Positions 1 through 8,936 of a DNA stretch of 64,000 bases are shown here, piece by piece. Every line of letters starts with the position of its first letter. The first letter of the stretch is position 1. The notes under the pieces were generated by a model. That model did no database searches and was not told the origin of the DNA. It saw only the letters and a list, made by a program, of their open reading frames with translations. This stretch comes from Pseudomonas songnenensis (GTDB lineage Bacteria > Pseudomonadota > Gammaproteobacteria > Pseudomonadales > Pseudomonadaceae): NCBI RefSeq assembly GCF_003696315.1, contig NZ_RFFN01000001.1:874665-938664 (forward strand). The letters are read 5' to 3'. Both the position numbers and the translations under genes were made by a program.

Positions 1-565
1 GGCGCTGCAGGGCTCGCTCAACGGCCTGGGCAACGACGAAGTGCAGGTTCGTGTGGTCGGCGGCGGTGTCGGTGGTATCACCGAGTCCGATGCCAACCTG
101 GCGCTGGCGTCCAACGCGGTGCTGTTCGGCTTCAACGTCCGTGCCGATGCCGGTGCGCGCAAGATCGTCGAGGCCGAAGGCCTGGATATGCGCTACTACA
201 ACGTCATCTACGACATCATCGAGGACGTCAAGAAGGCGCTCACCGGTATGCTCGGCAGCGATGTTCGCGAGAACATTCTCGGCATCGCCGAAGTGCGTGA
301 CGTGTTCCGTTCGCCGAAGTTCGGCGCCATCGCCGGTTGCATGGTCACCGAGGGCATGGTCCACCGCAATCGTCCGATCCGCGTGCTGCGCGACGACGTC
401 GTCATCTTCGAAGGCGAACTGGAATCGCTGCGCCGCTTCAAGGATGACGTCGCGGAAGTCCGCGCCGGCATGGAATGCGGTATCGGCGTGAAGAGCTACA
501 ACGACGTCAAGGTCGGCGACAAGATCGAAGTGTTCGAGAAGGTCGAAGTGGCGCGTTCGCTGTAA
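1..565 (+). CDS. infB: Translation initiation factor IF-2, C-terminal part (partial)
   Basis: This is the last ~187 residues of IF-2, the GTPase that places initiator fMet-tRNA on the 30S subunit in the cytoplasm. The 5' end lies outside the window and the frame is open from the first base. The visible part holds the end of domain IV-type sequence ([20 protein letters not shown], then GIAEVRDVF) and the C-terminal initiator-tRNA-binding beta-barrel ([28 protein letters not shown]). The stop is TAA at 563-565. rbfA and truB follow in the same direction, as in the usual nusA-infB-rbfA-truB-rpsO-pnp operon. Confidence 0.97.
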   Translation, partial: ALQGSLNGLGNDEVQVRVVGGGVGGITESDANLALASNAVLFGFNVRADAGARKIVEAEGLDMRYYNVIYDIIEDVKKALTGMLGSDVRENILGIAEVRDVFRSPKFGAIAGCMVTEGMVHRNRPIRVLRDDVVIFEGELESLRRFKDDVAEVRAGMECGIGVKSYNDVKVGDKIEVFEKVEVARSL

Positions 566-576
566 GCAAGCGTCAA

Positions 577-651
577 TCTGAAAGCTGGGAGCAAGGAGTC
601 GGTGGCCGCCTGAGTGCGGTTACCGCTTCGAGCTTCCAGCTTTCGGCTTTT
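577..651. repeat. Imperfect inverted repeat between infB and rbfA
   Basis: The arms are gaaagctgggagc at 580-592 and gcttccagctttc at 632-644. They pair with a single mismatch around a 39-base loop region. The same CTTCCAGCTTT theme recurs at 2377-2454 between rpsO and pnp, so this looks like a dispersed palindromic element rather than a gene-specific regulator. A processing or partial termination role in the operon transcript is inference. Confidence 0.6.
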
Positions 652-667
652 AATCGGGTAGAAATTT

Positions 668-1057
668 ATGGCCAAAGAATTCAGTCGTACCCAGCGTATC
701 GGCGATCAGATGCAGCGCGAATTGGCGCTGCTTATTCAGCGTGAGATCAAGGATCCGCGCCTGGGCCTGATTACCATCACCGCGGTCGACGTCAGTCGCG
801 ATCTGTCCCATGCAAAGATCTTCATAACCATCATGGGGCAGGACGACGATCAGGAAGCAATCAAGGGCAACCTGCGCATCCTCAACGATGCTGCCGGATT
901 CCTGCGCATGCAGCTGGGCAAGAGCATGAAGCTGCGCACTGTTCCGCAACTGCACTTCAACTACGACGCGAGCATTCGTCGGGGTGTCGAGCTGAGCTCG
1001 CTGATCGAGCGCGCCGTGGCGGAAGATCGCAAGCACAGCGACGAGCGCGGAGAATAA
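668..1057 (+). CDS. rbfA: 30S ribosome-binding factor A
   Basis: RbfA (129 residues) binds the 30S subunit late in assembly, helps 16S rRNA 5'-end maturation and supports growth in the cold. The sequence opens with the family signature ([20 protein letters not shown], residues ~4-23), then the KH-like fold segment with [15 protein letters not shown]. Its length is normal for the family. It lies 102 bases after infB, with the palindromic element in the gap, and its stop is only two bases before the truB start, so the two are translationally close. Confidence 0.97.
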   Translation: MAKEFSRTQRIGDQMQRELALLIQREIKDPRLGLITITAVDVSRDLSHAKIFITIMGQDDDQEAIKGNLRILNDAAGFLRMQLGKSMKLRTVPQLHFNYDASIRRGVELSSLIERAVAEDRKHSDERGE

Positions 1058-1059
1058 AC

Positions 1060-1977
1060 GTGGCACAGGTCAAGCGTGTACGCCGCAACGTCAACGGCAT
1101 CATCCTGCTCGACAAGCCGCGAGGGTTTACCTCCAATGCGGCCTTGCAGAAGGTCCGCTGGCTGCTGAATGCGGAGAAGGCCGGGCATACCGGAAGTCTC
1201 GATCCGCTCGCCACCGGCGTGTTGCCGCTGTGTTTTGGCGAGGCGACCAAGTTCTCGCAGTACCTGCTGGACGCGGACAAGGCTTACGAAACAGTCATGC
1301 AGCTGGGCGTAACCACGACCACGGCCGATGCCGAAGGCGAGGTCCTGGAGCGCAAGCCGGTCGCGGTCACCGTCGAAGAGCTGGAGGCTCTGCTGCCGCA
1401 GTTTCGTGGTGACATCCTGCAGGTGCCGCCAATGTATTCGGCCCTCAAGCGAGACGGCCAGCCGTTGTACAAACTGGCACGTGCCGGAGAGGTGGTGGAG
1501 CGCGAGCCGCGTTCTGTTAATATTGCGCGCTTGGAGTTGCTTTCGCTCGAAGGCGATAAGGCGCGCCTCGCTGTTTCATGCAGCAAAGGCACCTATATCC
1601 GTACGCTGGTCGAAGACATCGGTCAGTTGCTCGGTTGTGGTGCGCATGTTGCCGAGCTACGGCGAACTCAGGCCGGACCGTTCGACCTTTCGCAGACGGT
1701 GAAGCTCGAGACCCTTGAGCAGTTGCACGGCGAGGGTGGTGCCGAGGCGCTGGATGGTCTGCTGCAGCCCGTTGATAGTGGTCTTGAACATTGGCCGCTG
1801 TTGCAGCTGTCCGAACACAGTGCCTATTACTGGCTGCACGGACAGCCGGTGCGGGCGCCGGAAGCGCCCAAGTACGGCATGGTACGTGTGCAAGATAACA
1901 ATGGTCGCTTCATCGGTATCGGTGAAGTGAGCGAAGACGGGCGCATCGCGCCACGTCGGTTGATTCGGTCGGAATGA
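1060..1977 (+). CDS. truB: tRNA pseudouridine(55) synthase
   Basis: TruB (305 residues) makes pseudouridine 55 in the T-loop of tRNAs. The catalytic motif GSLDPLATG carries the nucleophilic aspartate at D48; the KAYE stretch follows, and a PUA-like C-terminal domain completes the protein. The start is GTG at 1060, two bases after the rbfA stop; this gives the expected N-terminus [13 protein letters not shown]. The TGA stop lies inside the left arm of a stem-loop that continues into the rpsO leader. Confidence 0.97.
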   Translation: MAQVKRVRRNVNGIILLDKPRGFTSNAALQKVRWLLNAEKAGHTGSLDPLATGVLPLCFGEATKFSQYLLDADKAYETVMQLGVTTTTADAEGEVLERKPVAVTVEELEALLPQFRGDILQVPPMYSALKRDGQPLYKLARAGEVVEREPRSVNIARLELLSLEGDKARLAVSCSKGTYIRTLVEDIGQLLGCGAHVAELRRTQAGPFDLSQTVKLETLEQLHGEGGAEALDGLLQPVDSGLEHWPLLQLSEHSAYYWLHGQPVRAPEAPKYGMVRVQDNNGRFIGIGEVSEDGRIAPRRLIRSE

Positions 1978-2039
1978 CCGTTACGCGGCGCGTTCGCGCG
2001 TTGCGTCAGAGGGTGGCTGTCAGCAGGCACGGTCATTTC
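1973..2039 (+). promoter_or_regulatory. Stem-loop in the truB-rpsO gap (possible attenuator or S15 leader structure)
   Basis: The 9-base arms aatgaccgt (1973-1981) and acggtcatt (2031-2039) are perfect complements and enclose a further GC-rich hairpin around 1983-2004. A T-rich stretch (tctctttatta) follows at 2039-2049. The left arm covers the truB stop codon. In E. coli the rpsO leader is where S15 represses itself. Whether this structure terminates, attenuates or binds S15 cannot be told from sequence alone. Confidence 0.4.
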
Positions 2040-2091
2040 TCTTTATTAAACACGGGATGATTCCCGGCCTGTTCACTCAAGGAGCCCTATC

Positions 2092-2361
2092 ATGGCACTG
2101 AGCGTTGAAGAAAAAGCCCAGATCGTTAACGAGTACAAGCAAGCTGAAGGCGACACCGGTTCTCCGGAAGTGCAGGTAGCCCTGCTGACCGCCAACATCA
2201 ACAAGCTGCAGGACCACTTCAAGGCCAACGGCAAAGACCACCACTCGCGTCGTGGTCTGATCCGTATGGTTAACCAGCGCCGCAAGCTGCTGGATTACCT
2301 GAAGGGTAAGGACACCACTCGTTACAGCACCCTGATCGGTCGTCTGGGTCTGCGTCGCTAA
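2092..2361 (+). CDS. rpsO: 30S ribosomal protein S15
   Basis: S15 (89 residues) is a primary 16S rRNA-binding protein that organises the platform of the 30S subunit. The sequence is full length and typical: [15 protein letters not shown] at the start, then [36 protein letters not shown] and the C-terminal [10 protein letters not shown] good ribosome-binding site (aaggag, 2080-2085) precedes the ATG. It sits between truB and pnp, as in most gammaproteobacteria, and is expected to repress its own translation. Confidence 0.98.
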   Translation: MALSVEEKAQIVNEYKQAEGDTGSPEVQVALLTANINKLQDHFKANGKDHHSRRGLIRMVNQRRKLLDYLKGKDTTRYSTLIGRLGLRR

Positions 2362-2376
2362 GACGCGCCCGCGCTG

Positions 2377-2454
2377 GAAGCCGGAAGCTGGAAGCCTGAA
2401 GTTGAAAGTGGGATATCCCTGCGATCAGCTTCGGTCTTCCAGCTTTTGGCTTTC
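2377..2454. repeat. Inverted repeat between rpsO and pnp
   Basis: The left arm (2377-2401) and right arm (2429-2454) pair over about 24 positions with a few mismatches, sharing the core AAGCTGGAAG / CTTCCAGCTT. It resembles the element at 577-651 in the same operon. In E. coli the rpsO-pnp gap holds a terminator and an RNase III hairpin through which PNPase controls its own mRNA. This palindrome occupies the same place, so a similar role is possible but inferred. Confidence 0.6.
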
Positions 2455-2526
2455 TTGCAGGTCGTTTCGGGCCGACTCCCGAACGTTCTGCCAATTTCCC
2501 CAAGGCAACAAAGAGAAGGAAAAACC

Positions 2527-4632
2527 GTGAATCCGGTAATCAAGAAGTTTCAATTCGGTCAGTCGACCGTAACCCTGGAAACGGGTCGTATCGCCCGCCA
2601 GGCCTCCGGCGCAGTGCTGGTCACCGTCGATGATGACGTCACCGTGCTGGTGACCGTGGTCGGTGCCAAGACCGCCGATCCGAGCAAGGGGTTCTTCCCG
2701 CTCTCCGTGCATTACCAGGAGAAGACCTACGCAGCCGGCAAGATCCCTGGCGGCTTCTTCAAGCGTGAGGCGCGTCCTTCCGAGAAGGAAACCCTGACCT
2801 CGCGTCTGATCGATCGTCCGATCCGTCCGCTGTTCCCGGAAGGCTTCCAGAACGAAGTGCAGGTCATCTGCACCGTCGTCTCCACCAGCAAGAAGACTGA
2901 CCCGGACATCGCCGCGATGATCGGTACTTCGGCCGCTCTGGCCGTTTCCGGTATTCCGTTCGACGGCCCTATCGGCGCTGCGCGCGTGGCCTTCCATCCC
3001 GAAACCGGCTACCTGCTGAACCCGAACTACGAGCAGCTGAAGGCCTCCAGCCTGGACATGGTCGTGGCCGGCACCAAGGACGCCGTACTGATGGTCGAAT
3101 CGGAAGCCAAAGAGCTGACCGAAGACCAGATGCTGGGCGCCGTCCTGTTCGCCCACGACGAGTTCCAGGCCGTGATCAAGGCCGTCGAAGAGCTGGCTGC
3201 TGAAGCCGGCAAGCCGCGCTGGGACTGGACCGCTCCGCAAGCCAACACGGCGTTGCTGGACGCCATCCGTGCCGAGTTCGGCGAAGCCATCTCCCAGGCT
3301 TACACCATCACCATCAAGCAGGATCGCTATGCGCGCCTGGGCGAGCTGAAGGACCAGGTCGTTGCCAAGTTCTCTGGTGAAGAAGGCCAGCCGTCTGCCG
3401 GCGAAGTGAAGGATGCCTTCGGTGAGATCGAGTACCGCACCGTTCGCGAGAACATCGTCAACGGCAAGCCGCGCATCGACGGTCGCGACACCCGCACCGT
3501 TCGCGGGCTGAACATCGAAGTTGGCGTGCTCGACAAGACCCACGGTTCGGCCCTGTTCACCCGTGGCGAAACCCAGGCCCTGGTCGTTGCGACCCTCGGT
3601 ACTGCCCGTGACGCGCAGCTGCTCGACACCCTGGAAGGCGAGAAGAAAGACCCCTTCATGCTGCACTACAACTTCCCGCCGTACTCGGTCGGTGAGTGTG
3701 GTCGCATGGGCGCTACCGGTCGCCGCGAGATCGGCCACGGTCGCCTGGCCCGTCGTGGCGTTGCCGCCATGCTGCCAAGCGCCGACGAGTTCCCGTACAC
3801 CATCCGCGTGGTTTCCGAGATCACCGAATCCAACGGTTCCAGCTCCATGGCGTCGGTCTGTGGTGCATCGCTGGCACTGATGGATGCGGGCGTGCCGATG
3901 AAGGCTCCGGTAGCCGGTATCGCCATGGGTCTGGTCAAGGAAGGCGAGAAGTTCGCCGTTCTGACCGACATTCTCGGTGACGAAGACCACCTCGGCGACA
4001 TGGACTTCAAGGTTGCCGGTACCGCCAAGGGCGTGACCGCGCTGCAGATGGACATCAAGATCCAGGGCATCACCGAAGAAATCATGGAGATCGCTCTGGG
4101 CCAGGCCCTGGAAGCGCGCCTGAATATCCTTGGCCAGATGAACCAGGTCATTGCCCAGTCGCGCAGCGAGCTGTCGGCCAACGCACCGACCATGCTGGCG
4201 ATGAAGATCGACCAGGACAAGATCCGCGACGTGATCGGCAAGGGTGGCGCTACCATTCGCGCCATCTGCGAAGAGACCAAGGCCTCGATCGACATCGAAG
4301 ACGATGGCTCGATCAAGATCTTCGGCGAGACCAAGGAAGCGGCAGAAGCGGCCAAGCAGCGCGTGCTGGGCATCACTGCCGAAGCCGAAATCGGCAAGAT
4401 CTACGTCGGCAAGGTGGAGCGCATCGTCGACTTCGGCGCGTTCGTCAACATCCTGCCTGGCAAGGACGGCCTGGTGCACATCTCGCAGATCAGCGATCAG
4501 CGGATCGAGAAGGTCACCGACGTGCTGAAGGAAGGCCAGGAAGTCAAGGTCCTGGTACTGGACGTGGATAACCGCGGCCGTATCAAGCTGTCCATCAAGG
4601 ACGTAGCCGCCGCGGAAGCGTCTGGCGTCTGA
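2527..4632 (+). CDS. pnp: Polyribonucleotide nucleotidyltransferase (PNPase)
   Basis: PNPase (701 residues) degrades RNA 3' to 5' by phosphorolysis, alone or in the RNA degradosome. The start chosen is GTG at 2527, giving [12 protein letters not shown] and following the Shine-Dalgarno-like gagaagg; the frame stays open upstream to 2446 but that part is unlike the family. Two RNase PH-like domains fill residues ~1-540 ([12 protein letters not shown] in the first, [13 protein letters not shown] in the second). A KH domain follows ([12 protein letters not shown]), then an S1 domain ([15 protein letters not shown] ... GLVHISQIS). Confidence 0.98.
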   Translation: MNPVIKKFQFGQSTVTLETGRIARQASGAVLVTVDDDVTVLVTVVGAKTADPSKGFFPLSVHYQEKTYAAGKIPGGFFKREARPSEKETLTSRLIDRPIRPLFPEGFQNEVQVICTVVSTSKKTDPDIAAMIGTSAALAVSGIPFDGPIGAARVAFHPETGYLLNPNYEQLKASSLDMVVAGTKDAVLMVESEAKELTEDQMLGAVLFAHDEFQAVIKAVEELAAEAGKPRWDWTAPQANTALLDAIRAEFGEAISQAYTITIKQDRYARLGELKDQVVAKFSGEEGQPSAGEVKDAFGEIEYRTVRENIVNGKPRIDGRDTRTVRGLNIEVGVLDKTHGSALFTRGETQALVVATLGTARDAQLLDTLEGEKKDPFMLHYNFPPYSVGECGRMGATGRREIGHGRLARRGVAAMLPSADEFPYTIRVVSEITESNGSSSMASVCGASLALMDAGVPMKAPVAGIAMGLVKEGEKFAVLTDILGDEDHLGDMDFKVAGTAKGVTALQMDIKIQGITEEIMEIALGQALEARLNILGQMNQVIAQSRSELSANAPTMLAMKIDQDKIRDVIGKGGATIRAICEETKASIDIEDDGSIKIFGETKEAAEAAKQRVLGITAEAEIGKIYVGKVERIVDFGAFVNILPGKDGLVHISQISDQRIEKVTDVLKEGQEVKVLVLDVDNRGRIKLSIKDVAAAEASGV

Positions 4633-4653
4633 GGCAGGCAACGTAGCTGACAG

Positions 4654-4679
4654 AAAGGGCCTTCGGGCCCTTTTTGTTT
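4654..4679 (+). terminator. Rho-independent terminator of the rpsO-pnp operon
   Basis: The stem aaagggcc/gggcccttt closes on a ttc loop and is followed by a run of T (tttttgttt). It starts about 20 bases after the pnp stop. Confidence 0.9.
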
Positions 4680-4820
4680 GCCTTCAAAAATTCCGCGGGG
4701 CTCTGCGGCGGATTGCAAGATGCACGCAATGGTTCGGCCAAACATGCATAGTGCATGTGTTCGAATGATGGCTTATTTTGCAAGTCGTTGTTTTTTAAGG
4801 ATAAAAATAACGGTTAAAGT

Positions 4821-4836
4821 TGGCACACCGCTTGCG
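4821..4836 (+). promoter_or_regulatory. Sigma-54 (RpoN) promoter of the BON-domain gene
   Basis: TGGCAC at 4821-4826 and TTGC at 4832-4835 are separated by five bases, an exact match to the -24/-12 consensus TGGCAC-N5-TTGC. Transcription should begin near 4847, leaving a ~55-base leader before the ATG at 4901. An enhancer-binding activator should be required; no activator site was identified upstream. Confidence 0.8.
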
Positions 4837-4900
4837 CTGTTATCTGTGCATCTGGGACCGGAGTCATGCCCCAGAAACCATGAGAACAGGAGTGACATCT

Positions 4901-5269
4901 ATGAAGACTACTCAGACCCTTACCGCTGCCGCCATTGCCGCTGCTCTTAGCCTGCCGTTCGCCGGCGCCGCCCTGGCTGATACCACCCCTGCTATCGACA
5001 AGACCGATACCGTGATGTTGGCTGCCAACACCATGGACGACGCGGGTGATGCTGCATCCGATACCTGGATCACCACCAAGGTGAAATCCACTCTGCTGGC
5101 GGAAGACGCCACTCCAGGCATGGACATCGAAGTAGAAACCAAGGATGGCGTCGTTTCTCTGTCCGGCACAGTAGCCACCGAGGCTGAGAAAGAAGCCGCT
5201 ATCGCCAAGGCCAAAGGCATCAAGGGCGTCCGCGATGTTGCCGCTGACGGCCTGAAGACTGCCGACTGA
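4901..5269 (+). CDS. Periplasmic BON-domain protein
   Basis: This 122-residue protein has a Sec signal peptide (MKTTQTLTAAAIAAALSL, predicted cleavage after ALA near residue 26) and one BON domain: DTWITTKVKSTLLAE, DIEVETKDGVVSLSG, VRDVAADGL. BON domains are thought to contact membranes or envelope polymers, as in OsmY. The ATG at 4901 is chosen over upstream starts because it gives the signal peptide and follows aggag (4888-4892). The gene stands alone between a sigma-54 promoter and its own terminator, so it is probably controlled separately from its neighbours. Its exact role is unknown. Confidence 0.9.
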   Translation: MKTTQTLTAAAIAAALSLPFAGAALADTTPAIDKTDTVMLAANTMDDAGDAASDTWITTKVKSTLLAEDATPGMDIEVETKDGVVSLSGTVATEAEKEAAIAKAKGIKGVRDVAADGLKTAD

Positions 5270-5302
5270 TGGTGCTGTCCCGCGCGCTATTGCCGGGATG
5301 AG

Positions 5303-5333
5303 AAAAAACCCCGCTTTTTAGCGGGGTTTTTTA
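5303..5333 (+). terminator. Terminator after the BON gene (works on both strands)
   Basis: The stem aaaaaccccgct/agcggggtttttt has A and T runs on both sides, so it can end the BON transcript and the leftward DUF2845 transcript. It lies between the two converging genes. Confidence 0.9.
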
Positions 5334-5337
5334 TGGG

Positions 5338-5646
5338 CTAGTTGCCGCGTTGGCTGTCGATCTGCCGCAACCGGCTGCCTTCGAAGCGCAAGAAGTGGAA
5401 CATTCCATGGTTCGGCCCATAAACCCACTCCTCGACCGGCACCTCTTGCCGGTAGCCGTATTCGTCGATGATCTCCTTGTAACCCGCCATTGAGCTGCTA
5501 GCGGGCTCGCCGCACTTGCTGCGGACCTCCGCCGTGGTGGCATCCAGGCTCACCAGGCGGCTGTTGCAGCGATAGGTAGACGATGCCTCTGCGTGCAGAG
5601 TGCCTAGCGACAGGCAGAGCAGCAGGGCGGATATGCGTCGATTCAT
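5338..5646 (-). CDS. DUF2845 domain protein (second of a tandem pair)
   Basis: This small protein (102 residues) carries a signal peptide (MNRRISALLLCLSLGTLHA) and a DUF2845 domain. The domain has the pattern YRCNSRLVSLDATTAEVRSKCGEP followed by EEWVYGPNHGMFHFLRF. Two cysteines (RC, KC) are conserved with its upstream neighbour. The start is the ATG at 5646; longer frames run into the neighbouring gene. It is the last gene of the DUF748-DUF2845-DUF2845 cluster. Function unknown; export to the periplasm is predicted. Confidence 0.85.
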   Translation of the reverse strand: MNRRISALLLCLSLGTLHAEASSTYRCNSRLVSLDATTAEVRSKCGEPASSSMAGYKEIIDEYGYRQEVPVEEWVYGPNHGMFHFLRFEGSRLRQIDSQRGN

Positions 5647-5663
5647 CAGCTGACTCCAGGTGT

Positions 5664-5960
5664 TCAATTGGCCCGGCGGGTTTCGATACGAACCAGACGG
5701 TTGCCTTCGAAGGTGAGGATGCTGAGCATGCCGTTGCGAGGGCCGTAAACCCACTCTTCCAGCGCAAACTCTTGCCGGTCGTTGCGGCTCAGGGTGTAGC
5801 CCACCAGATCGCGATGTTCCGGGGTTCCGCATTTGCGTTCGACTTCAAAGGCGCGATCGCCGGTGGTGACCAGCTGGCTGCCGCAGCGCATGGTGTCGGC
5901 CTGGACGTTGGTAATGGTTGCCAGCAACACACCGGCAACGACGTATCTCATCATTTCCAT
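5664..5960 (-). CDS. DUF2845 domain protein (first of a tandem pair)
   Basis: The protein has 98 residues, with a signal peptide (MRYVVAGVLLATITNVQA) and a DUF2845 domain (MRCGSQLVTTGDRAFEVERKCGTPEH, then EEWVYGPRNGMLSILTF). It is clearly paralogous to the next gene: the cysteine spacing and the EEWVYGP-GM block are shared. Its ATG overlaps the stop codon of the DUF748 gene by one base, so the two are probably translationally coupled. An internal ATG at residue 4 is an equally possible start. Function unknown. Confidence 0.88.
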   Translation of the reverse strand: MEMMRYVVAGVLLATITNVQADTMRCGSQLVTTGDRAFEVERKCGTPEHRDLVGYTLSRNDRQEFALEEWVYGPRNGMLSILTFEGNRLVRIETRRAN

Positions 5961-8851
5961 CAGTCACTCCCCAGGTGCAGTGCAGTGGCTACCTTGCCAT
6001 CGCTAGGCTGTTCTGCGGTGCCGGTATCCAATAGATAGACCCGCTCGGAATCCAGTCCGGCCTCGACCAGATAGCCCTTTATCGCCGCGGCGCGATCACG
6101 GCTGAGCCGACGCAGTAGTGTTGCATTGTCCGCCCAGGACTCGAGCACTGCCTGACGCATCTGCTGGGTACGTTGTTCGGCATCCAGTTCGGCCCATGCG
6201 GATGGCGGCTGATGGCCGAGTCGGCTGCGGTAGATGCCCTCCAGCAGCGGCGCTTCGTCCTCTGTCTCGATGCGTATCAGCGAGGGATCGGCAGGCACCT
6301 TGTCGCCTCGACGCTGCAGGATCCGGTACTGCGTTTCGCGGTATTCCTGCTGCAAACGCTGTTCGGCCAAGAGCGGCCCGTCAATAGCACCGGCACTCAT
6401 CCCTTCCACTTCCAGGCGCAGGCCTGGACGCTGCTTCAATGCTGCTGCGAGGGTGTCGAGAACCTTGCGCGCTTCGGCGTCCAGCGTGCTGCTGGCCGGT
6501 TCGAACCCGATGTGGCTGAGGTCGCTATCGTCACCGCCGGCCAAGCCCGCAATGAACTTGAAAGGCGCCTGTGCGGCACGAACCACCAGATTGCGTAGCG
6601 TCTGCCAGACGATCGGCATGACGCTGAACTGGGGATCGTTCAGGTTGCCCTGGACCGGAAGCTCGATGGAGATGGTGCCATTGCTGTCCTTGAGTAGCGC
6701 TACCGCCAGGCGCACGGGTAGATCCACCGCGTCCGGGCTGTCGACTTTCTCGCCGAGCTGCAGCTGTTCGAGGACCACCTTGTTCTCGGCGTTCAAGCGG
6801 CCCTGCTCGATCCGGTAGTGCAGATCCAGGTTGAGACGACCCTTGCGGATGCGATAACCGGCGAATTTGCCGGAATAGGGCGTCAGGGTGGTCAATTCAA
6901 CCTGGCGAAAGCTGGTCGCGATGTCCAGGCTCTGCAGCGGGTCGAACGGCGTGAGCTTGCCCTTGATGCTGACTGGCGCGTACTGATCCACCTTGCCAGC
7001 GATATTCACCGAGGCAGCCTTCTGTTCGCGGTTGTCGAGCGTGCCGATCTCGCCGTTCAGCGACTGGATAGCGGTAACGAAGGGCGGCCGCAGGCTGAAA
7101 TCGGCAAAGTTCGCCGAGCCGTTGGCGATGCCGATGCCGCCGATGCGAATGGCTAGCGGCTCGCTCGCCGGCGTCGATTGTTCTTCCGCAGCGCTCGGTG
7201 GATCGCCGCGCTTGACCAGCAGATCATTGATGTTAGTGCTCAGGTCGGGGTTGATGATGAAGCGGGCGTACGGCTGGCTCAGATCGATGCGGTCGATCGC
7301 CAGGCTGTTCGGGTGGCGGTAATCCAGGCCGCTGAGCTGCAGCCGCTGCCATTTGACGAAGTCGCGGTTGTTGATCGTGTCGAGCGTATGCAGTTGCGTG
7401 GCGTCGGCGCTGCCACGCACGCTGAAGGCCAGAGGCTCGGTGCCCTGCAGGTCGATGTCCAGTTCGCTGGCGAGCATTCCGCTGCGCAGCTCGAGATGGA
7501 CCAGCGGGCTGAGGTAGGCCTGGGCAATGCGCAGGTCGATATCCCGCGTGGTCACCGCCAGTCTGCCGCTCATGGGGCTCAGCTGCAGCTGTCCGCTGGC
7601 CTGAACCGCACCCTGCTTGCCGACGCCGGTGTCCAGTTTGAGGGCGAAGGGGCTGTTGCCGAGACTGTCGAAATCGCGGATGTCGAGATTCAGTGGCCCC
7701 AGCGCCAGCTCGACGTCTTCGTCCGGAACACGATCGGCCAGATGTACCCGATAGTCGCGTAGCTGTGCGTCGCGCAGCAGCAGTTGCCACGGTTCTGCGG
7801 CGGGCTGTGCTTGTTCTTCCGCTGTTGCCTTGCTGGCATCCGCTTTCGCCGGGGAAGAGGCGAACAGTTTCTGCCAGTCCAGCTCGCCGTCTGCTTCACG
7901 GGCGGCCCAGGTTTCCAGGTTGCGGCTGCGCAGCGTGCCGATGGTGACCTGTTGCTTGGCGAGGTCCAGCGCGGTATCGCTCAGCTCCAGCCGCTCCAGG
8001 CGAACAAGTTTGCGCCCGTCCGGGCTATCCAGTGCCAGCTGGCCTACCGCGGCGCTGGCGTTTTCCAGCGTAAGCGTGAAGCCGTCGTCGAGATCGAGGC
8101 GATAGCCCGTGCTGAGTTCTAGGGTGCCATTCTTGAGCACCAGCGGTGCGGCGTCGCGCACATAGGGCCAGAAGTCCTTGAGCTGCAGTTTGCTGACCTG
8201 CAGTGAGCCGCGGGAAGCCAACGGCTGCAAGCTGAGGTCGCCCTGCCAGTCAATGCGTCCGCCACTCGGCCCGCTGGCGGTGAGACGTGCGTCGGCGCTG
8301 CCGTCACTGCGAGTTGCCAGGTTATGCAGTTCGAAATCCAGCGAATCGTAGATCAGAACGATGGGCTCGCTCGGTCGCTTGTCTTCGAAGCCGAGATGTC
8401 CGCGTACCAGTTGCAGCCGGTCGATACGCAGCGGAAAGATCTCGCCCGCTTCGCTGGTTGTCGCCTCTGCCTCTGGCACTTCGAACAGCTGACCAAGGTT
8501 GAGCGCGCCATCCCTGGCGAAGCGCGCCTCGACATGCGGCGCCCACAACTCGACTGCAGCCAGATGCAGGGTCCGCTGCCAGAGGCTGTCCCATTGCAGG
8601 TCGAGGTAGAGCCGTTCGAAGGCCAGCTGGCGGTCGTCCTGCGCGCCGATGCGCAGGCCGAACAGTGAAAGCTCAAGGCTGAACGGGTTGAATTCGATAC
8701 GTTGCAGGTTGGCCGGTACGGTGGCGTAGTTGGCCAACTGCTGATTGGCGACGCGCTGGGCGATACCCGGCAGGATCAGAAAGCCAAGCAGGCTGTAGCA
8801 GATCAGCACGAGCGCCACACCGGTGAACGCACGCTTCATTCCATTGGGCAT
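5960..8851 (-). CDS. DUF748 domain protein, AsmA-like, membrane-anchored
   Basis: This 963-residue protein has an N-terminal membrane anchor (residues ~6-30, FTGVALVLICYSLLGFLILPG) and a long beta-rich periplasmic region. Such DUF748/AsmA-type proteins are thought to act in envelope or lipid homeostasis. The C-terminal part has an OmpA-like flavour (IGFEPASSTLDAEARKVLDTLAAAL, with a later RDRAAAIKGYLVEAGL), a pattern seen in peptidoglycan-binding or self-associating domains. An alternative start is the Met at residue 5. It is coupled by stop/start overlap to the DUF2845 genes, so the three may work in one envelope process. Confidence 0.88.
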   Translation of the reverse strand: MPNGMKRAFTGVALVLICYSLLGFLILPGIAQRVANQQLANYATVPANLQRIEFNPFSLELSLFGLRIGAQDDRQLAFERLYLDLQWDSLWQRTLHLAAVELWAPHVEARFARDGALNLGQLFEVPEAEATTSEAGEIFPLRIDRLQLVRGHLGFEDKRPSEPIVLIYDSLDFELHNLATRSDGSADARLTASGPSGGRIDWQGDLSLQPLASRGSLQVSKLQLKDFWPYVRDAAPLVLKNGTLELSTGYRLDLDDGFTLTLENASAAVGQLALDSPDGRKLVRLERLELSDTALDLAKQQVTIGTLRSRNLETWAAREADGELDWQKLFASSPAKADASKATAEEQAQPAAEPWQLLLRDAQLRDYRVHLADRVPDEDVELALGPLNLDIRDFDSLGNSPFALKLDTGVGKQGAVQASGQLQLSPMSGRLAVTTRDIDLRIAQAYLSPLVHLELRSGMLASELDIDLQGTEPLAFSVRGSADATQLHTLDTINNRDFVKWQRLQLSGLDYRHPNSLAIDRIDLSQPYARFIINPDLSTNINDLLVKRGDPPSAAEEQSTPASEPLAIRIGGIGIANGSANFADFSLRPPFVTAIQSLNGEIGTLDNREQKAASVNIAGKVDQYAPVSIKGKLTPFDPLQSLDIATSFRQVELTTLTPYSGKFAGYRIRKGRLNLDLHYRIEQGRLNAENKVVLEQLQLGEKVDSPDAVDLPVRLAVALLKDSNGTISIELPVQGNLNDPQFSVMPIVWQTLRNLVVRAAQAPFKFIAGLAGGDDSDLSHIGFEPASSTLDAEARKVLDTLAAALKQRPGLRLEVEGMSAGAIDGPLLAEQRLQQEYRETQYRILQRRGDKVPADPSLIRIETEDEAPLLEGIYRSRLGHQPPSAWAELDAEQRTQQMRQAVLESWADNATLLRRLSRDRAAAIKGYLVEAGLDSERVYLLDTGTAEQPSDGKVATALHLGSD

Positions 8852-8936
8852 GACCGGAAGTATTCCTGGCGGATGGATGCCTTGGAGTATGGCACGGGCA
8901 TGCGGTTCCCCGAATCGAGCGATGCCGGCAATGCGC

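Noticed and set aside
2425..4641. A 738-codon open frame antisense to pnp
   Set aside because: It mirrors pnp exactly; the long frame is due to high G+C codon use and its product has no recognisable domain.
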